Below are positions 52,329 to 60,616 of a stretch of DNA of 64,000 nt, one piece after another. The translations under genes were made by a program, and so were the position numbers. Location: NCBI RefSeq assembly GCF_047324305.1, contig NZ_CP178740.1:62001-126000 (forward strand), given 5' to 3'. Every line of letters begins with the position of its first letter. Position 1 is the stretch's first letter. Below the pieces are notes generated by a model that did no database searches, was not told the DNA's origin, and worked only from the letters and a program-made list of their open reading frames with translations. The stretch is from Acerihabitans sp047324305 (GTDB lineage: Bacteria > Pseudomonadota > Gammaproteobacteria > Enterobacterales > Enterobacteriaceae).

Positions 52329-53930
52329 ATGCCTATTTTTCAGCTGCCTTTGCCAAAAATCATTTTTGCCGCTATCGGCATCAGTTTTACCCTGACCGTC
52401 TGGCCCGCCCTGGCCGCCGGCGGTAATCTGGTCGCCCTGGTGCAACCCGAGCCCGTTGCGCTGAACACCGCCTTTAATACTAATTTTCCTAACGGCGTGG
52501 TTTCCAATAATATCTATGAAGGCCTGGTGTCCTATAACCAGGAGATGCAGCCGCAGCCCAGCCTGGCGACCTCCTGGGAAGTGGCGCCGGACGGATTGAG
52601 CATCACTTTTCACCTGCGCCAGGGCGTTAAATGGCACGACGGGCAGCCCTTTACCGCGGCGGATGTAAAATACTCGGCGCTGGAATTATGGAAAAAAGTC
52701 CATCCGCGCGGACGCACCACGTTTGCCGCGCTCAAGGATGTGGAAACGCCGGATGACCATACCGCGGTGTTTCGCCTCGAACATCCCTCTCTGGTGATCT
52801 TAAGTTCGCTGAACGCCAACGAGGCGCAGATTTTACCGGCGCATCTGTTTGCCGGCACCGACGTGCGCACCAGCCCTTATAATGCCAAACCGGTGGGCAC
52901 CGGCCCCTTCAGGTTTGTGCAATGGCAGCGGGGACAATATATTGCGCTGGAACGCAACCCCGACTATTGGGACAGCGGCAAGCCCAAGGTCGATAAGGTT
53001 ATCTTTAGCATTATCCCCGACGCGGGATCGCGCGCCGCCGCGTTGGAAACCGGCGACGTGCTGTATGCTCCCTATGATTCGGTGCCCCTTTCCGATGTAA
53101 AGCGCCTTAGCCAGAACCCGCAGTTGGTGGTGACCAAGCAGGGCTACGATTCGTCGGCGGCCTATACGTTTTTGGAATTCAACCTGCGCAACCCCATTTT
53201 GGCCAACCTGAAGGTGCGCCAGGCCATCGACCGGGCAATCGATAAACAGGCGCTGGTGGACGTGGTCTGGTACGGCCTGGGTAAACCCGCCACCGGTCCC
53301 GTTCCCTCGTCGCTGAAGCGTTTTTATACCATCGACGGCGTGCCGCAGTATGCCTTCGATCCCGCCGCCGCCGAGAAGCTGCTGGACGAAGCGGGCTACC
53401 CGCGCAAGGCCGGCGGCGTACGTTTCCGCCTCGCCATCGACTATTTCCCGGTCAACGACGGTTTCAAGAATCAGGCGGAATTTATCCGCCAGAGCCTGAG
53501 CAAGATAGGCATTGAGCTGACGGTGCGTAACCAGGACCTGGCGACATTTATCAAGCGCATCTACAGCGATTACGATTTTGATATCGAGACCGGCCGCTGG
53601 GTGCCCATGATGGACCCGCAGATCGGCGGCCTGCGCCACTACTGGAGCAAAAATATCGCCCAAGGCACGCCCTGGTCCAATGCCTCGAATTACACCAATC
53701 CCAACATGGACCGGATTATCGAGCGGCTGCAGGTGGAAATAGACCCCGGCAAGCGCGCGGGCGAATTCCATGAATTCCAGCGTCTGGCCCAGACCGACCT
53801 GCCGGTTATTCCCCTGGTGGAACAGCAGAATTTCACCGTCTACAGCACCCGGCTTCACGGCGTGAGCACCGCGCCGGACGGCGCCTTATCGTCGCTGAAA
53901 GATGTCTCTTTGCAACCTGAAGGAAAATAA
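52329..53930 (+). CDS. Family-5 ABC transporter substrate-binding protein (copy 2)
   Basis: Periplasmic receptor, 533 residues, paralogue of copy 1. Signal peptide up to about VWPALAAG; then LVQPEPVALNTAFNTNFPNG, the shared SWEVAPDGLSITFHLRQGVK, and NPDYWDSGKPKVDKVIF. It heads the plus-strand operon with an aldolase, a DszC-like enzyme, an LLM enzyme and a rhodanese. The binding-site half differs from copy 1, so the two may bind related but different solutes for the same permease. AAGG precedes the start. Confidence 0.92.
   Translation: MPIFQLPLPKIIFAAIGISFTLTVWPALAAGGNLVALVQPEPVALNTAFNTNFPNGVVSNNIYEGLVSYNQEMQPQPSLATSWEVAPDGLSITFHLRQGVKWHDGQPFTAADVKYSALELWKKVHPRGRTTFAALKDVETPDDHTAVFRLEHPSLVILSSLNANEAQILPAHLFAGTDVRTSPYNAKPVGTGPFRFVQWQRGQYIALERNPDYWDSGKPKVDKVIFSIIPDAGSRAAALETGDVLYAPYDSVPLSDVKRLSQNPQLVVTKQGYDSSAAYTFLEFNLRNPILANLKVRQAIDRAIDKQALVDVVWYGLGKPATGPVPSSLKRFYTIDGVPQYAFDPAAAEKLLDEAGYPRKAGGVRFRLAIDYFPVNDGFKNQAEFIRQSLSKIGIELTVRNQDLATFIKRIYSDYDFDIETGRWVPMMDPQIGGLRHYWSKNIAQGTPWSNASNYTNPNMDRIIERLQVEIDPGKRAGEFHEFQRLAQTDLPVIPLVEQQNFTVYSTRLHGVSTAPDGALSSLKDVSLQPEGK
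52561..52685 (+). repeat. 125-bp near-identical tract shared by the two binding-protein genes (copy 2)
   Basis: See 51664-51788: reverse complement with one mismatch, at 52571. The two tracts are inverted and about 770 bp apart. Confidence 0.85.
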
Positions 53931-53931
53931 T

Positions 53932-54717
53932 ATGAGTTTGTTCTCCGCCAACGATCCCGGCGCGACGGCCCGGCACGAGGCGCGGTTGGATCTCGCCGCC
54001 GCGCACCGTCTCGCGGTCTGGCACGATTTCAGTGAAGGCATTTATAATCATTTCACCCTGGCGGTGCCGGGCAGCGACGATCGCTTCCTGCTGCCGCCTT
54101 TCGGCCTGCATTGGTCGGAAGTGCGGGCCAGCGAGCTGATGACCATCGGTTTTGACGGCACGCAGCTGGACGGGGAAGGCATCATCCAGCGTTCCGCTTA
54201 CTGTATACATGCGCCGATCCATGCCGCCCATGCCAAACACCAGGCGGTGTTCCATACCCATATGCCCTATGCCGGCGCGCTGACCCGGCTGGAAAGCCAG
54301 CATCTGCTGGCGCTCGGCCAGACCGAGGCGCTGCTGCTCGACCAAATCGCCTACGACGAGGGTTACGACGGCCTGGCCCGCGATCCGCGGGAAGGCGAAC
54401 GGCTGGCGGCGATCCTGGGCGAAAAGACCATTCTGTTTATGGGCAATCACGGCGTACTGGTGACCGGGCGCTCCACCGCCGAAGCCTACGATCGGCTGTA
54501 TACCCTGGAGCGCGCGGCGCGGGTGCAGCTGTTTGCCCTGTGGACCGGCCAGCGACTGCGGGGATTGAGCGCGGAGCAGGTGGATAAGGTACAGGACCAG
54601 ATTCATAACACCCCACTGCACGATGCGCCGGGCGCGCAGTACAAACCCGGCTATCAGCTGCATTTCGACGCGCTGCGGCGTCTGCTTGACCGGCGCGAGC
54701 CCGACTATCGTGACTGA
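53932..54717 (+). CDS. Class II aldolase/adducin family protein
   Basis: Zinc-dependent aldolase-fold protein, 261 residues. It shows GIYNHFTLAVPGSD, HAAHAKHQAVFHTHMPYAG with the HxH metal motif, IAYDEGYDG and FMGNHGVLVTG with the third metal His. These are the usual landmarks of L-fuculose-phosphate-aldolase/MtnB-like enzymes. It lies 1 nt after the binding protein gene and overlaps the next gene by 8 nt. In this setting it might cleave or dehydrate the carbon skeleton left after sulfur removal, but that is a guess. Confidence 0.85.
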   Translation: MSLFSANDPGATARHEARLDLAAAHRLAVWHDFSEGIYNHFTLAVPGSDDRFLLPPFGLHWSEVRASELMTIGFDGTQLDGEGIIQRSAYCIHAPIHAAHAKHQAVFHTHMPYAGALTRLESQHLLALGQTEALLLDQIAYDEGYDGLARDPREGERLAAILGEKTILFMGNHGVLVTGRSTAEAYDRLYTLERAARVQLFALWTGQRLRGLSAEQVDKVQDQIHNTPLHDAPGAQYKPGYQLHFDALRRLLDRREPDYRD

Positions 54718-55921
54718 CCTGGCCTCAGGGGATGATGCCCCGCTAACTTTTTCCCGGCTACTGGCGGCGGCCGGGCAATTCAGCGCCCAGTTTAGCGCCG
54801 GCGCCGCCCGCCGCGACCAGGAGCGGCTGTTGCCCAAGGCGGAAATCGCCGCGCTGGCCTCCTCGGGCCTGCTGGCGGCACGGGTCGCGCGCGCATACGG
54901 CGGCGGCGAGGTCAGCCTGACCCAATGGGTGCGCCTGATGCTGCCCCTGGCCAAAGGCGATCCGAATATCGCCCAGGCCATCCAGCCCCACGCCTGCGGC
55001 ATCGAAAAGCTGCGCATTTACGGCACCCCGGCGCAGCAGCGGCGCTACCTCGGCGCCATCAGCGACGGCGCCCTGATCACCAATGCCTCCGCCGAACGCC
55101 ATACCGGCGCGGTCGGACAAATCGCCACGCGCCTGGTCCGGGAAGGCGCCGGCTGGCGTTTGGACGGCACCAAGCACTATGCCACCGGCAGCCTGTTCGC
55201 CCACTATTTTTATGTCCTGGCCAATGATGACCAGGGCGGCCGGGCGCTGGCGCTGCTGCCGGCGGACAGGGCCGGCGTCCATATCCAGGATGACTGGAAC
55301 GGCATGGGGCAGCGGACCACCGCCAGCGGCAGCGTGACTTTTACGCATGTCGTGCTGGCCGACGACGAAATCCTGCCGCTGCCGGAATGGAAAACCCGCC
55401 GCACTTATGAAGGCGCCTTTGCCCAACTGCTGCACGCGGTAATCGATACCGGCATCGCGCTGGCCGCGCTGGAGGATGCCGCCGATTACGGCCGCAACCG
55501 CGCCCGGCCCGTCAGCGACGCCGGGGTTGACCGGGCCGGCGATGACCCGTATGTCCAGCAGGCGGTGGGAGAAATGTCGGTGCTGGCTCATGGCGCCGAA
55601 GCCATGGTTGGGCGCGCCGCCGGCGTGCTTGAGCAGGCCATGGCGTTATTCTGGCGCGGCGCGGACGCCGAACGCGCCCTGGGCGAGGCCTCGGTCGCCG
55701 TCGCCGAAGCCAAGGTCGCGGCCGAACAGGCAGCCCTGCGCGTGAGCGAAATGCTCTACCGCGTCGGCGGCGCCGGCGCGACGATACAGCCGCTGAACCT
55801 GGACCGGCACTGGCGCAATGCGCGCACGCATACCACCCATGATCCCATCGCCTACAAAACCAAGATCATCGGCGATTTCGTGCTAAACGACCGTTTGCCC
55901 CCGATCGGCACTAAAATTTGA
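54710..55921 (+). CDS. Acyl-CoA-dehydrogenase-fold flavin monooxygenase (DszC/SfnB family), third copy
   Basis: A 403-residue member of the family, with KHYATGSLFAHYFYVL, DDWNGMGQRTTASGSVTF and RHWRNARTHTTHDP. The start is GTG at 54710, inside the aldolase stop (GTGACTGA, 8-nt overlap). A longer frame from 54623 would read through aldolase codons and is rejected. The gene shows closer resemblance to the copy at 45.1 kb (both end in PPI-TKI) than to the copy at 49.1 kb. Confidence 0.88.
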   Translation: MTDLASGDDAPLTFSRLLAAAGQFSAQFSAGAARRDQERLLPKAEIAALASSGLLAARVARAYGGGEVSLTQWVRLMLPLAKGDPNIAQAIQPHACGIEKLRIYGTPAQQRRYLGAISDGALITNASAERHTGAVGQIATRLVREGAGWRLDGTKHYATGSLFAHYFYVLANDDQGGRALALLPADRAGVHIQDDWNGMGQRTTASGSVTFTHVVLADDEILPLPEWKTRRTYEGAFAQLLHAVIDTGIALAALEDAADYGRNRARPVSDAGVDRAGDDPYVQQAVGEMSVLAHGAEAMVGRAAGVLEQAMALFWRGADAERALGEASVAVAEAKVAAEQAALRVSEMLYRVGGAGATIQPLNLDRHWRNARTHTTHDPIAYKTKIIGDFVLNDRLPPIGTKI

Positions 55922-55929
55922 GGTTACCT

Positions 55930-57075
55930 ATGCATTATCCCGTTTTGCCGCCGCTCCCGCCGGACAGCCCCCTGGGCATAGCCATGAAACAGCCGCTGAT
56001 GCTCGGGCTGTTTTTACCCATCCATAACGGCGGCTGGACCATGTCGTCCTATCCCCGGGGCACCGACTGGACCTTCGATTACAATGCCGCGCTAACGCGC
56101 CAGGCCGAGGCGCTGGGATTTGAACTGGTGTTCGGACCGGCGCACTGGTTGCCAAAGGGCGGGTTCGGCGGAGAAACCCGCTATCGCGAAACGGCGCTCG
56201 ACACCCTGATGACCGCGGCGGGCCTGGCGGCCATTACCGAACGCATCCTGCTGATTTCCACGGTGCATATTTTTTATGGCCCCTGGCATCCCCTGCATTT
56301 GGCCAAGTTCGGCGCGACGCTTGATCATATGTCGGGGGGCCGCTGGGGCCTGAACGTCGTCACCGGTTTCCGTAAAGACGAATGGGCCATGTTCGGCCAG
56401 GAGCAGCCTGGCCACGACCAGCGCTATACCCTTGCCGACGAATATGTTTCGCTGCTGCAGCAGCTTTGGGCCGGCACGGAAAACCTGGATTACCACAGCG
56501 ACCGGTGGCGGTTGAACCAGGCGTTTGTCACGCCCAAACCCCGTTATGGCCGGCCCGTGATAGTCAGCGCCACCAGTTCGGCCGCCGGCATCGCCCATGC
56601 GGTACGTCAGGCTGACCTGATTTTCGTGACCAGCCCCGCCGGCGCGTCGTTCGAGGCGGCCATCGATGCGCTGCCGGATATTACCCGCCAGGTCAGGACG
56701 GCGGCACAGGCAATCAACCGCGACGTGCGGATCCTGGTCAATCCGATGATTATCGCGCGCGATACCGAAGCCGAAGCGCAGGCAGTATATCAGGCGATCA
56801 TCGCCCAGGCCGACCATGGCGCGGTGGACGGATTTTTCCATACCCACGCTACCGGCGATAGCCGGTCCTGGCGCGGCCACCAGCGGGATGAGCGTATTGT
56901 CGGCGGCAATATCCAACTGGTGGGCACGCCGGAGCAGATCACCGAACAAATCCTCCGGCTCAAGGCTATCGGCTGCGACGGACTGCAACTGTGTTTTGTC
57001 GACTATCAACCCGAGCTGGCTTATTTCGGCCAACGGATCCTGCCGCTGCTAAAACAGGCGGGCCTGCGTTATTAA
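55930..57075 (+). CDS. LLM-class flavin monooxygenase (SfnG/SsuD/RutA-like)
   Basis: FMNH2-dependent TIM-barrel oxygenase, 381 residues, of a different branch from the two tandem LLM genes. Landmarks are GFELVFGPAHW, LLISTVHIFYGPWHPLHLAKFGATLD, HMSGGRWGLNVVTGF, EWAMFGQ, HDQRYTLADEYV and the C-terminal LVGTPEQITEQILRLKAIG, closest in pattern to dimethylsulfone/alkanesulfonate-type enzymes. ATG at 55930 has TGAGG 6 nt upstream; a TTG 12 nt before it lies inside the previous gene. Confidence 0.88.
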   Translation: MHYPVLPPLPPDSPLGIAMKQPLMLGLFLPIHNGGWTMSSYPRGTDWTFDYNAALTRQAEALGFELVFGPAHWLPKGGFGGETRYRETALDTLMTAAGLAAITERILLISTVHIFYGPWHPLHLAKFGATLDHMSGGRWGLNVVTGFRKDEWAMFGQEQPGHDQRYTLADEYVSLLQQLWAGTENLDYHSDRWRLNQAFVTPKPRYGRPVIVSATSSAAGIAHAVRQADLIFVTSPAGASFEAAIDALPDITRQVRTAAQAINRDVRILVNPMIIARDTEAEAQAVYQAIIAQADHGAVDGFFHTHATGDSRSWRGHQRDERIVGGNIQLVGTPEQITEQILRLKAIGCDGLQLCFVDYQPELAYFGQRILPLLKQAGLRY

Positions 57076-57102
57076 CGCATTATTTCTTCATACAGGCATT
57101 TT

Positions 57103-58686
57103 ATGACACGACAACATGACGCCGGGCGGCCCGTTACGCTGGCCGCCCTGCTGGACTGGCTCGACGACGGCGAAGAGCTGGCGTTTATCGATATCCGCGA
57201 AGAAGGCCCCTATGGCGAGGGTCATCCGCTGCTGGCGGTTAACGTTCCCTACAGCCTGCTCGAAACCGCCCTGCCCCCGCTGGTGCCCCGCGCCGGCACG
57301 CGTTTGGTGCTGCTGGGCGACGACGAGGATGTGACGGCGCGGGCCATAACGCGCTTATCCGCCCTGGGATATGACCGGCTTTATTTTCTGGCCGGTGGAG
57401 TACAGGCCTGGGAGCGCGGCGGTTACCCGCTATTCAAGGGCGTCAACGTGCCCTATAAAGCCTTTGCCGAGTTTGTCGAACACCTGCTGCATACGCCGGA
57501 TATCGCCCCGGACGAACTGGCGCGCCTGATCGAACGCCAGGAGGATTACGTCCTGCTGGACAGCCGCACGGTAGAGGAATACGACCGCTTCCATGTGCCC
57601 AGCGCCATCGCCGTACCCAGCGCCGAACTGCTCTATCGCTTCGAGGACCTGGTGCCTTCGCCCGAGACGCTGGTGGTCATCTCCTGCGCGGGCCGCACGC
57701 GCGGCATCATCGGCGCGCAGACCCTGATTAATGCCGGCGTGCCTAATAAAGTGGTGGCGTTGTCCGGCGGCACCCAGGGATGGCGGCTGGCCGATCTGGC
57801 GACGGTAAGGGATGATGCCCGTTACTTCCCGCCGCTGAGCAAACGGGCGCAGCAATCATCCCGCGCACGGGCGGACGCGCTGGCACAACGTTACGGCGTA
57901 AACGTTATCGACGCGGCCACGCTCGGGCAATGGCAGTCGGACCCGGAGCGCACCACCTATCTGTTCGATGTCCGTAATCATGACGAATATCAGCGCGGCC
58001 ACCGGCCCGGCGCCCGCTGGGCGCCGGGCGGACAGCTGGTGCAGTCGCTGGATAAATGGGCGGCCACGCGCAATGCGCGCATCGTGCTTAATGATAATGA
58101 CGGGGTGCGCGCCACTACCACCGCCCATTGGCTGCTGCAGCTCGGCTGGGACGCGGTAGTGCTGCCCGGGTTCGATGGGGCGAACACCGCATCTCACCCC
58201 ACGGCGCCCTTGCCCTTGGCGTTGCCGCCCGTCCCGGTTATCGACGCGGCGGCGGCCAGGCAAAGGCTGGACGCCGGCGCCCTGGGCCTGAGCGCCGATC
58301 GCAGTTGGGAATACCGCCGGGCGCATCCCGCCGGTACGCGCTGGGTCAACCGTTCGCGGATCGCGGCCGACTTGCCGCCGGCCGCCGAGATCCTGGTGTT
58401 TGCCGGGCAAGGGCCGCTGGCCGAAGGGGTGGTGCGTGATTTAATCGATGCCGGATTTGATGCCAAACGCGTGTCCGGAAAGCCGCAGGATTGGCAGGCC
58501 GCGGGCTTAACGGTGCAAAGCAGCCCGCAGAATCCCCCTGAGGGCCAACAGATTGATTATCTGTTCTGGCTGCACGATCGCCATGACGGCAATGCCGCCG
58601 CCAGCGCCGCCTACCTGGCCTGGGAGGCCGATCTGCCGCGTCAGGTGGCCGATCCCTTAGCGGCGCATTTTGCCATCCGCCGCTAA
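57103..58686 (+). CDS. Multidomain rhodanese (four rhodanese-like domains)
   Basis: A 527-residue cytoplasmic protein made of four rhodanese-homology domains (about residues 10-120, 130-240, 260-370 and 380-490). Only domain 2 has an active-site loop with cysteine (VVISCAGRTRG). The matching loops of domains 1, 3 and 4 (LVLLGDDEDV, RIVLNDNDGVR and ILVFAGQGPL) lack it. Such enzymes move sulfane sulfur to thiols or cyanide. It is the last gene of the operon after the LLM enzyme (27-bp gap), which supports a role in sulfur handling. Confidence 0.88.
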   Translation: MTRQHDAGRPVTLAALLDWLDDGEELAFIDIREEGPYGEGHPLLAVNVPYSLLETALPPLVPRAGTRLVLLGDDEDVTARAITRLSALGYDRLYFLAGGVQAWERGGYPLFKGVNVPYKAFAEFVEHLLHTPDIAPDELARLIERQEDYVLLDSRTVEEYDRFHVPSAIAVPSAELLYRFEDLVPSPETLVVISCAGRTRGIIGAQTLINAGVPNKVVALSGGTQGWRLADLATVRDDARYFPPLSKRAQQSSRARADALAQRYGVNVIDAATLGQWQSDPERTTYLFDVRNHDEYQRGHRPGARWAPGGQLVQSLDKWAATRNARIVLNDNDGVRATTTAHWLLQLGWDAVVLPGFDGANTASHPTAPLPLALPPVPVIDAAAARQRLDAGALGLSADRSWEYRRAHPAGTRWVNRSRIAADLPPAAEILVFAGQGPLAEGVVRDLIDAGFDAKRVSGKPQDWQAAGLTVQSSPQNPPEGQQIDYLFWLHDRHDGNAAASAAYLAWEADLPRQVADPLAAHFAIRR

Positions 58687-58695
58687 GGGACCGGC

Positions 58696-58722
58696 CTGTC
58701 GCGCCGCACGCCGGCGCGACAG
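58696..58722 (+). terminator. Terminator after the rhodanese gene
   Basis: CTGTCGCGCCG, loop CACGC, CGGCGCGACAG (11-bp perfect stem) followed by CCAATTTT. It lies 10 bp after the stop codon and closes the sulfur locus. Confidence 0.65.
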
Positions 58723-58906
58723 CCAATTTTACCCGCACAGTTGCCGATTAACGGCGCCGGACCCCACGGCTTATTGCCCCATGCCTTGCAGCGCGTGGCC
58801 ACAGGATCCGCCCACCCAAGCGCCGCTATCCTGCAATAGCGTTCAAGACGGCGACGACGGGCCGCCGCATCATAGAGCGATATTGTTATTTCATGGAGTT
58901 CCAGGC

Positions 58907-59329
58907 ATGTCCGAAGCAACCAAAATACCCGAACGCTGCGTTATCGTGGTCGATAGCGAACTGCCCGCGGGCAGAGCGGCAAACGCCGCCGCCGTCATCG
59001 CCCTTACCGTTGGCCAGCGCCATCCGGCGCTGGTCGGCTTGCCCCTGGTCGACGCCAGCGGGTGCAAACATCCCGGCCTTATCCCCATCGGCATTACCGT
59101 TCTGGCGGCCGATCGCGCCACGCTGTCCGCCCTGAGAGCCAAAGGCGCCGGGTCGGGCTGCGACATCATTGATTTTCCCGTCCAGGGCCAGCAGACCACC
59201 GACTACGCCGCTTTTCGCGAGGCGGTAGCCCGCGTGGCCACCGAAGAACTACAGTATGTTGGCCTTGCCCTGGTCGGCGAGCGTAAGCCCATAAGCAAAA
59301 TCGTGGCCAAACTCGGGCTGCTAAAATAG
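58907..59329 (+). CDS. DUF2000 family protein
   Basis: A 140-residue cytoplasmic protein of unknown function. Landmarks are RCVIVVDSELPAGRAANAAA, LTVGQRHPALVG, GCKHPGLIPIGI and ALVGERKPISKIVAKLGLLK. ATG at 58907 has TGGAG 10 nt upstream. DUF2000 folds like peptidyl-tRNA hydrolase 2, but no activity is established. It precedes an AraC-type regulator gene by 117 bp. Confidence 0.82.
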   Translation: MSEATKIPERCVIVVDSELPAGRAANAAAVIALTVGQRHPALVGLPLVDASGCKHPGLIPIGITVLAADRATLSALRAKGAGSGCDIIDFPVQGQQTTDYAAFREAVARVATEELQYVGLALVGERKPISKIVAKLGLLK

Positions 59330-59446
59330 CCGCAGGCATAAACGCCGGGGCGGCGCGGACCCTGCGTGCCGGCGTTGCCTGGGTTCTTCAAAGTGATGTA
59401 CCCTAACAGAGGAGTGTTTGCGCCCCTTGCCCCAGAGGATGTCCCC

Positions 59447-60271
59447 ATGCCGTTCAACCCTTCCGACGTCAATGTCTGGCGGTCGCCCGACCTGAAGGCC
59501 GAGCTGCTGCGCGGCACATTTGTTGATTTTTCCTATGATGTGCATACCCATGATACGGCCTGTTTCGCCCTGCTCACTGAAGGTAATATCCGCATCCGCA
59601 CGCGGGGCAATGAATTTATCGCCCGGCGCGGCGATCTGTACGCCATTGACGCGGACGAACCGCATGCGGGCTGGCCCGTCACCGCGCAGGGGTGGAGCCT
59701 GCGTACCCTGTATGTGGATATCGCTTATCTGCATCAGCTGGTTGACGAGCGCGGCGCCAGGCATGCCTTGACGATTTCCGGCCCCATTATCAGGGATCCC
59801 GAGATTAACGCTATTTTGTATGCGCTACACCGCAGCTCGGAGACCCAGGGATCGCTGTTATTTCGCGATCAGGCTTATCTGGCGTTTTCCGACACGCTGA
59901 TGAAGCGTTACGTTAAAGACGCCGCCAAATCGCCGGACGGCGGACCGGAGCTTGGCGCGGTGCGGCGGGCGCGGGCGTTTTTGGATGAACATTTGGGGGA
60001 TCGCGTCAGTCTGATGGATATCGCCGTCCAAACCGGCATACCGCCGTTTCGCCTGCTGCGCGCGTTTGAGCGCGAATACGGCATGACGCCCCACGCCTAC
60101 CAGCGCCAGGCCCGGGTGCGCTATGCCATGCACCTTATCCGCCACAGATGCCCTCTCAGCCAGGCGGGTATTTTATCCGGTTTTGCCGACCAGGCCCATT
60201 TTACCCGCTGGTTTCGGCGCTTTATGGGGGTAACGCCCGGTCAATATCAAAAGGCCCTGCACGGCGTTTAG
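59447..60271 (+). CDS. AraC family transcriptional regulator
   Basis: A 274-residue regulator. The N-terminal cupin-like AraC_binding domain has YDVHTHDTACFALLTEG and ARRGDLYAIDADEPHAG. The C-terminal domain has two HTHs, DIAVQTGIPPFRLLRAFERE and AGILSGFADQAHFTRWFRRF, ending in GVTPGQYQ. Start 59447 (GAGGATGTCCCC before ATG) is preferred; an upstream ATG at 59396 is possible. Its target is probably the DUF2000 gene or a nearby transporter; not known. Confidence 0.88.
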   Translation: MPFNPSDVNVWRSPDLKAELLRGTFVDFSYDVHTHDTACFALLTEGNIRIRTRGNEFIARRGDLYAIDADEPHAGWPVTAQGWSLRTLYVDIAYLHQLVDERGARHALTISGPIIRDPEINAILYALHRSSETQGSLLFRDQAYLAFSDTLMKRYVKDAAKSPDGGPELGAVRRARAFLDEHLGDRVSLMDIAVQTGIPPFRLLRAFEREYGMTPHAYQRQARVRYAMHLIRHRCPLSQAGILSGFADQAHFTRWFRRFMGVTPGQYQKALHGV

Positions 60272-60616
60272 CGGTGAGAATGACCTGGCTGTCAAAAGGA
60301 CCGCGCGCTTGCCGATGACCTCTTTCGCCGGCCGGGCATGAAATACCGCTTTCACCATCGGATCGTTCGCTTAAATAAGTCTGGGCGAGTGATCTTTAAT
60401 ACCAAAGCGATCGGGTAAATGATCGTGAAAATTGATGGTTGCTTTATTTAATGGTATTTCTGGAATTAACTCATTACCGGCCCTTATGGCTGGATTTGCC
60501 AGGCTGATTTCCTGGCGGATTAAAACGGCGTTAGCGCCAGCAGGATAACATTCTACTATTGCGGCCATAAAAAAACCCCAGCAGGGTGGGGTTTCGTCTT
60601 AGCGCGATGTTATGCG
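60272..60616. other. Intergenic DNA between araC-type gene and the small lipoprotein gene
   Basis: About 345 bp, no gene called. A 65-codon open frame on the minus strand (60568-60371) has varied residue content but starts inside the terminator T-run of the lipoprotein gene and has no ribosome binding site. It may be a remnant. Confidence 0.4.
60573..60594 (-). terminator. Terminator after the small lipoprotein gene
   Basis: On the minus strand AAACCCCA and TGGGGTTT pair around six bases and are followed by TTTTTTA. It lies about 22 bp past the stop codon at 60617. Confidence 0.8.

Noticed and set aside
60371..60568. 65-codon minus-strand frame between the AraC-type gene and the lipoprotein gene
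   Set aside because: Its ATG lies in the T-run of the lipoprotein terminator and has no ribosome binding site. At most a gene remnant.
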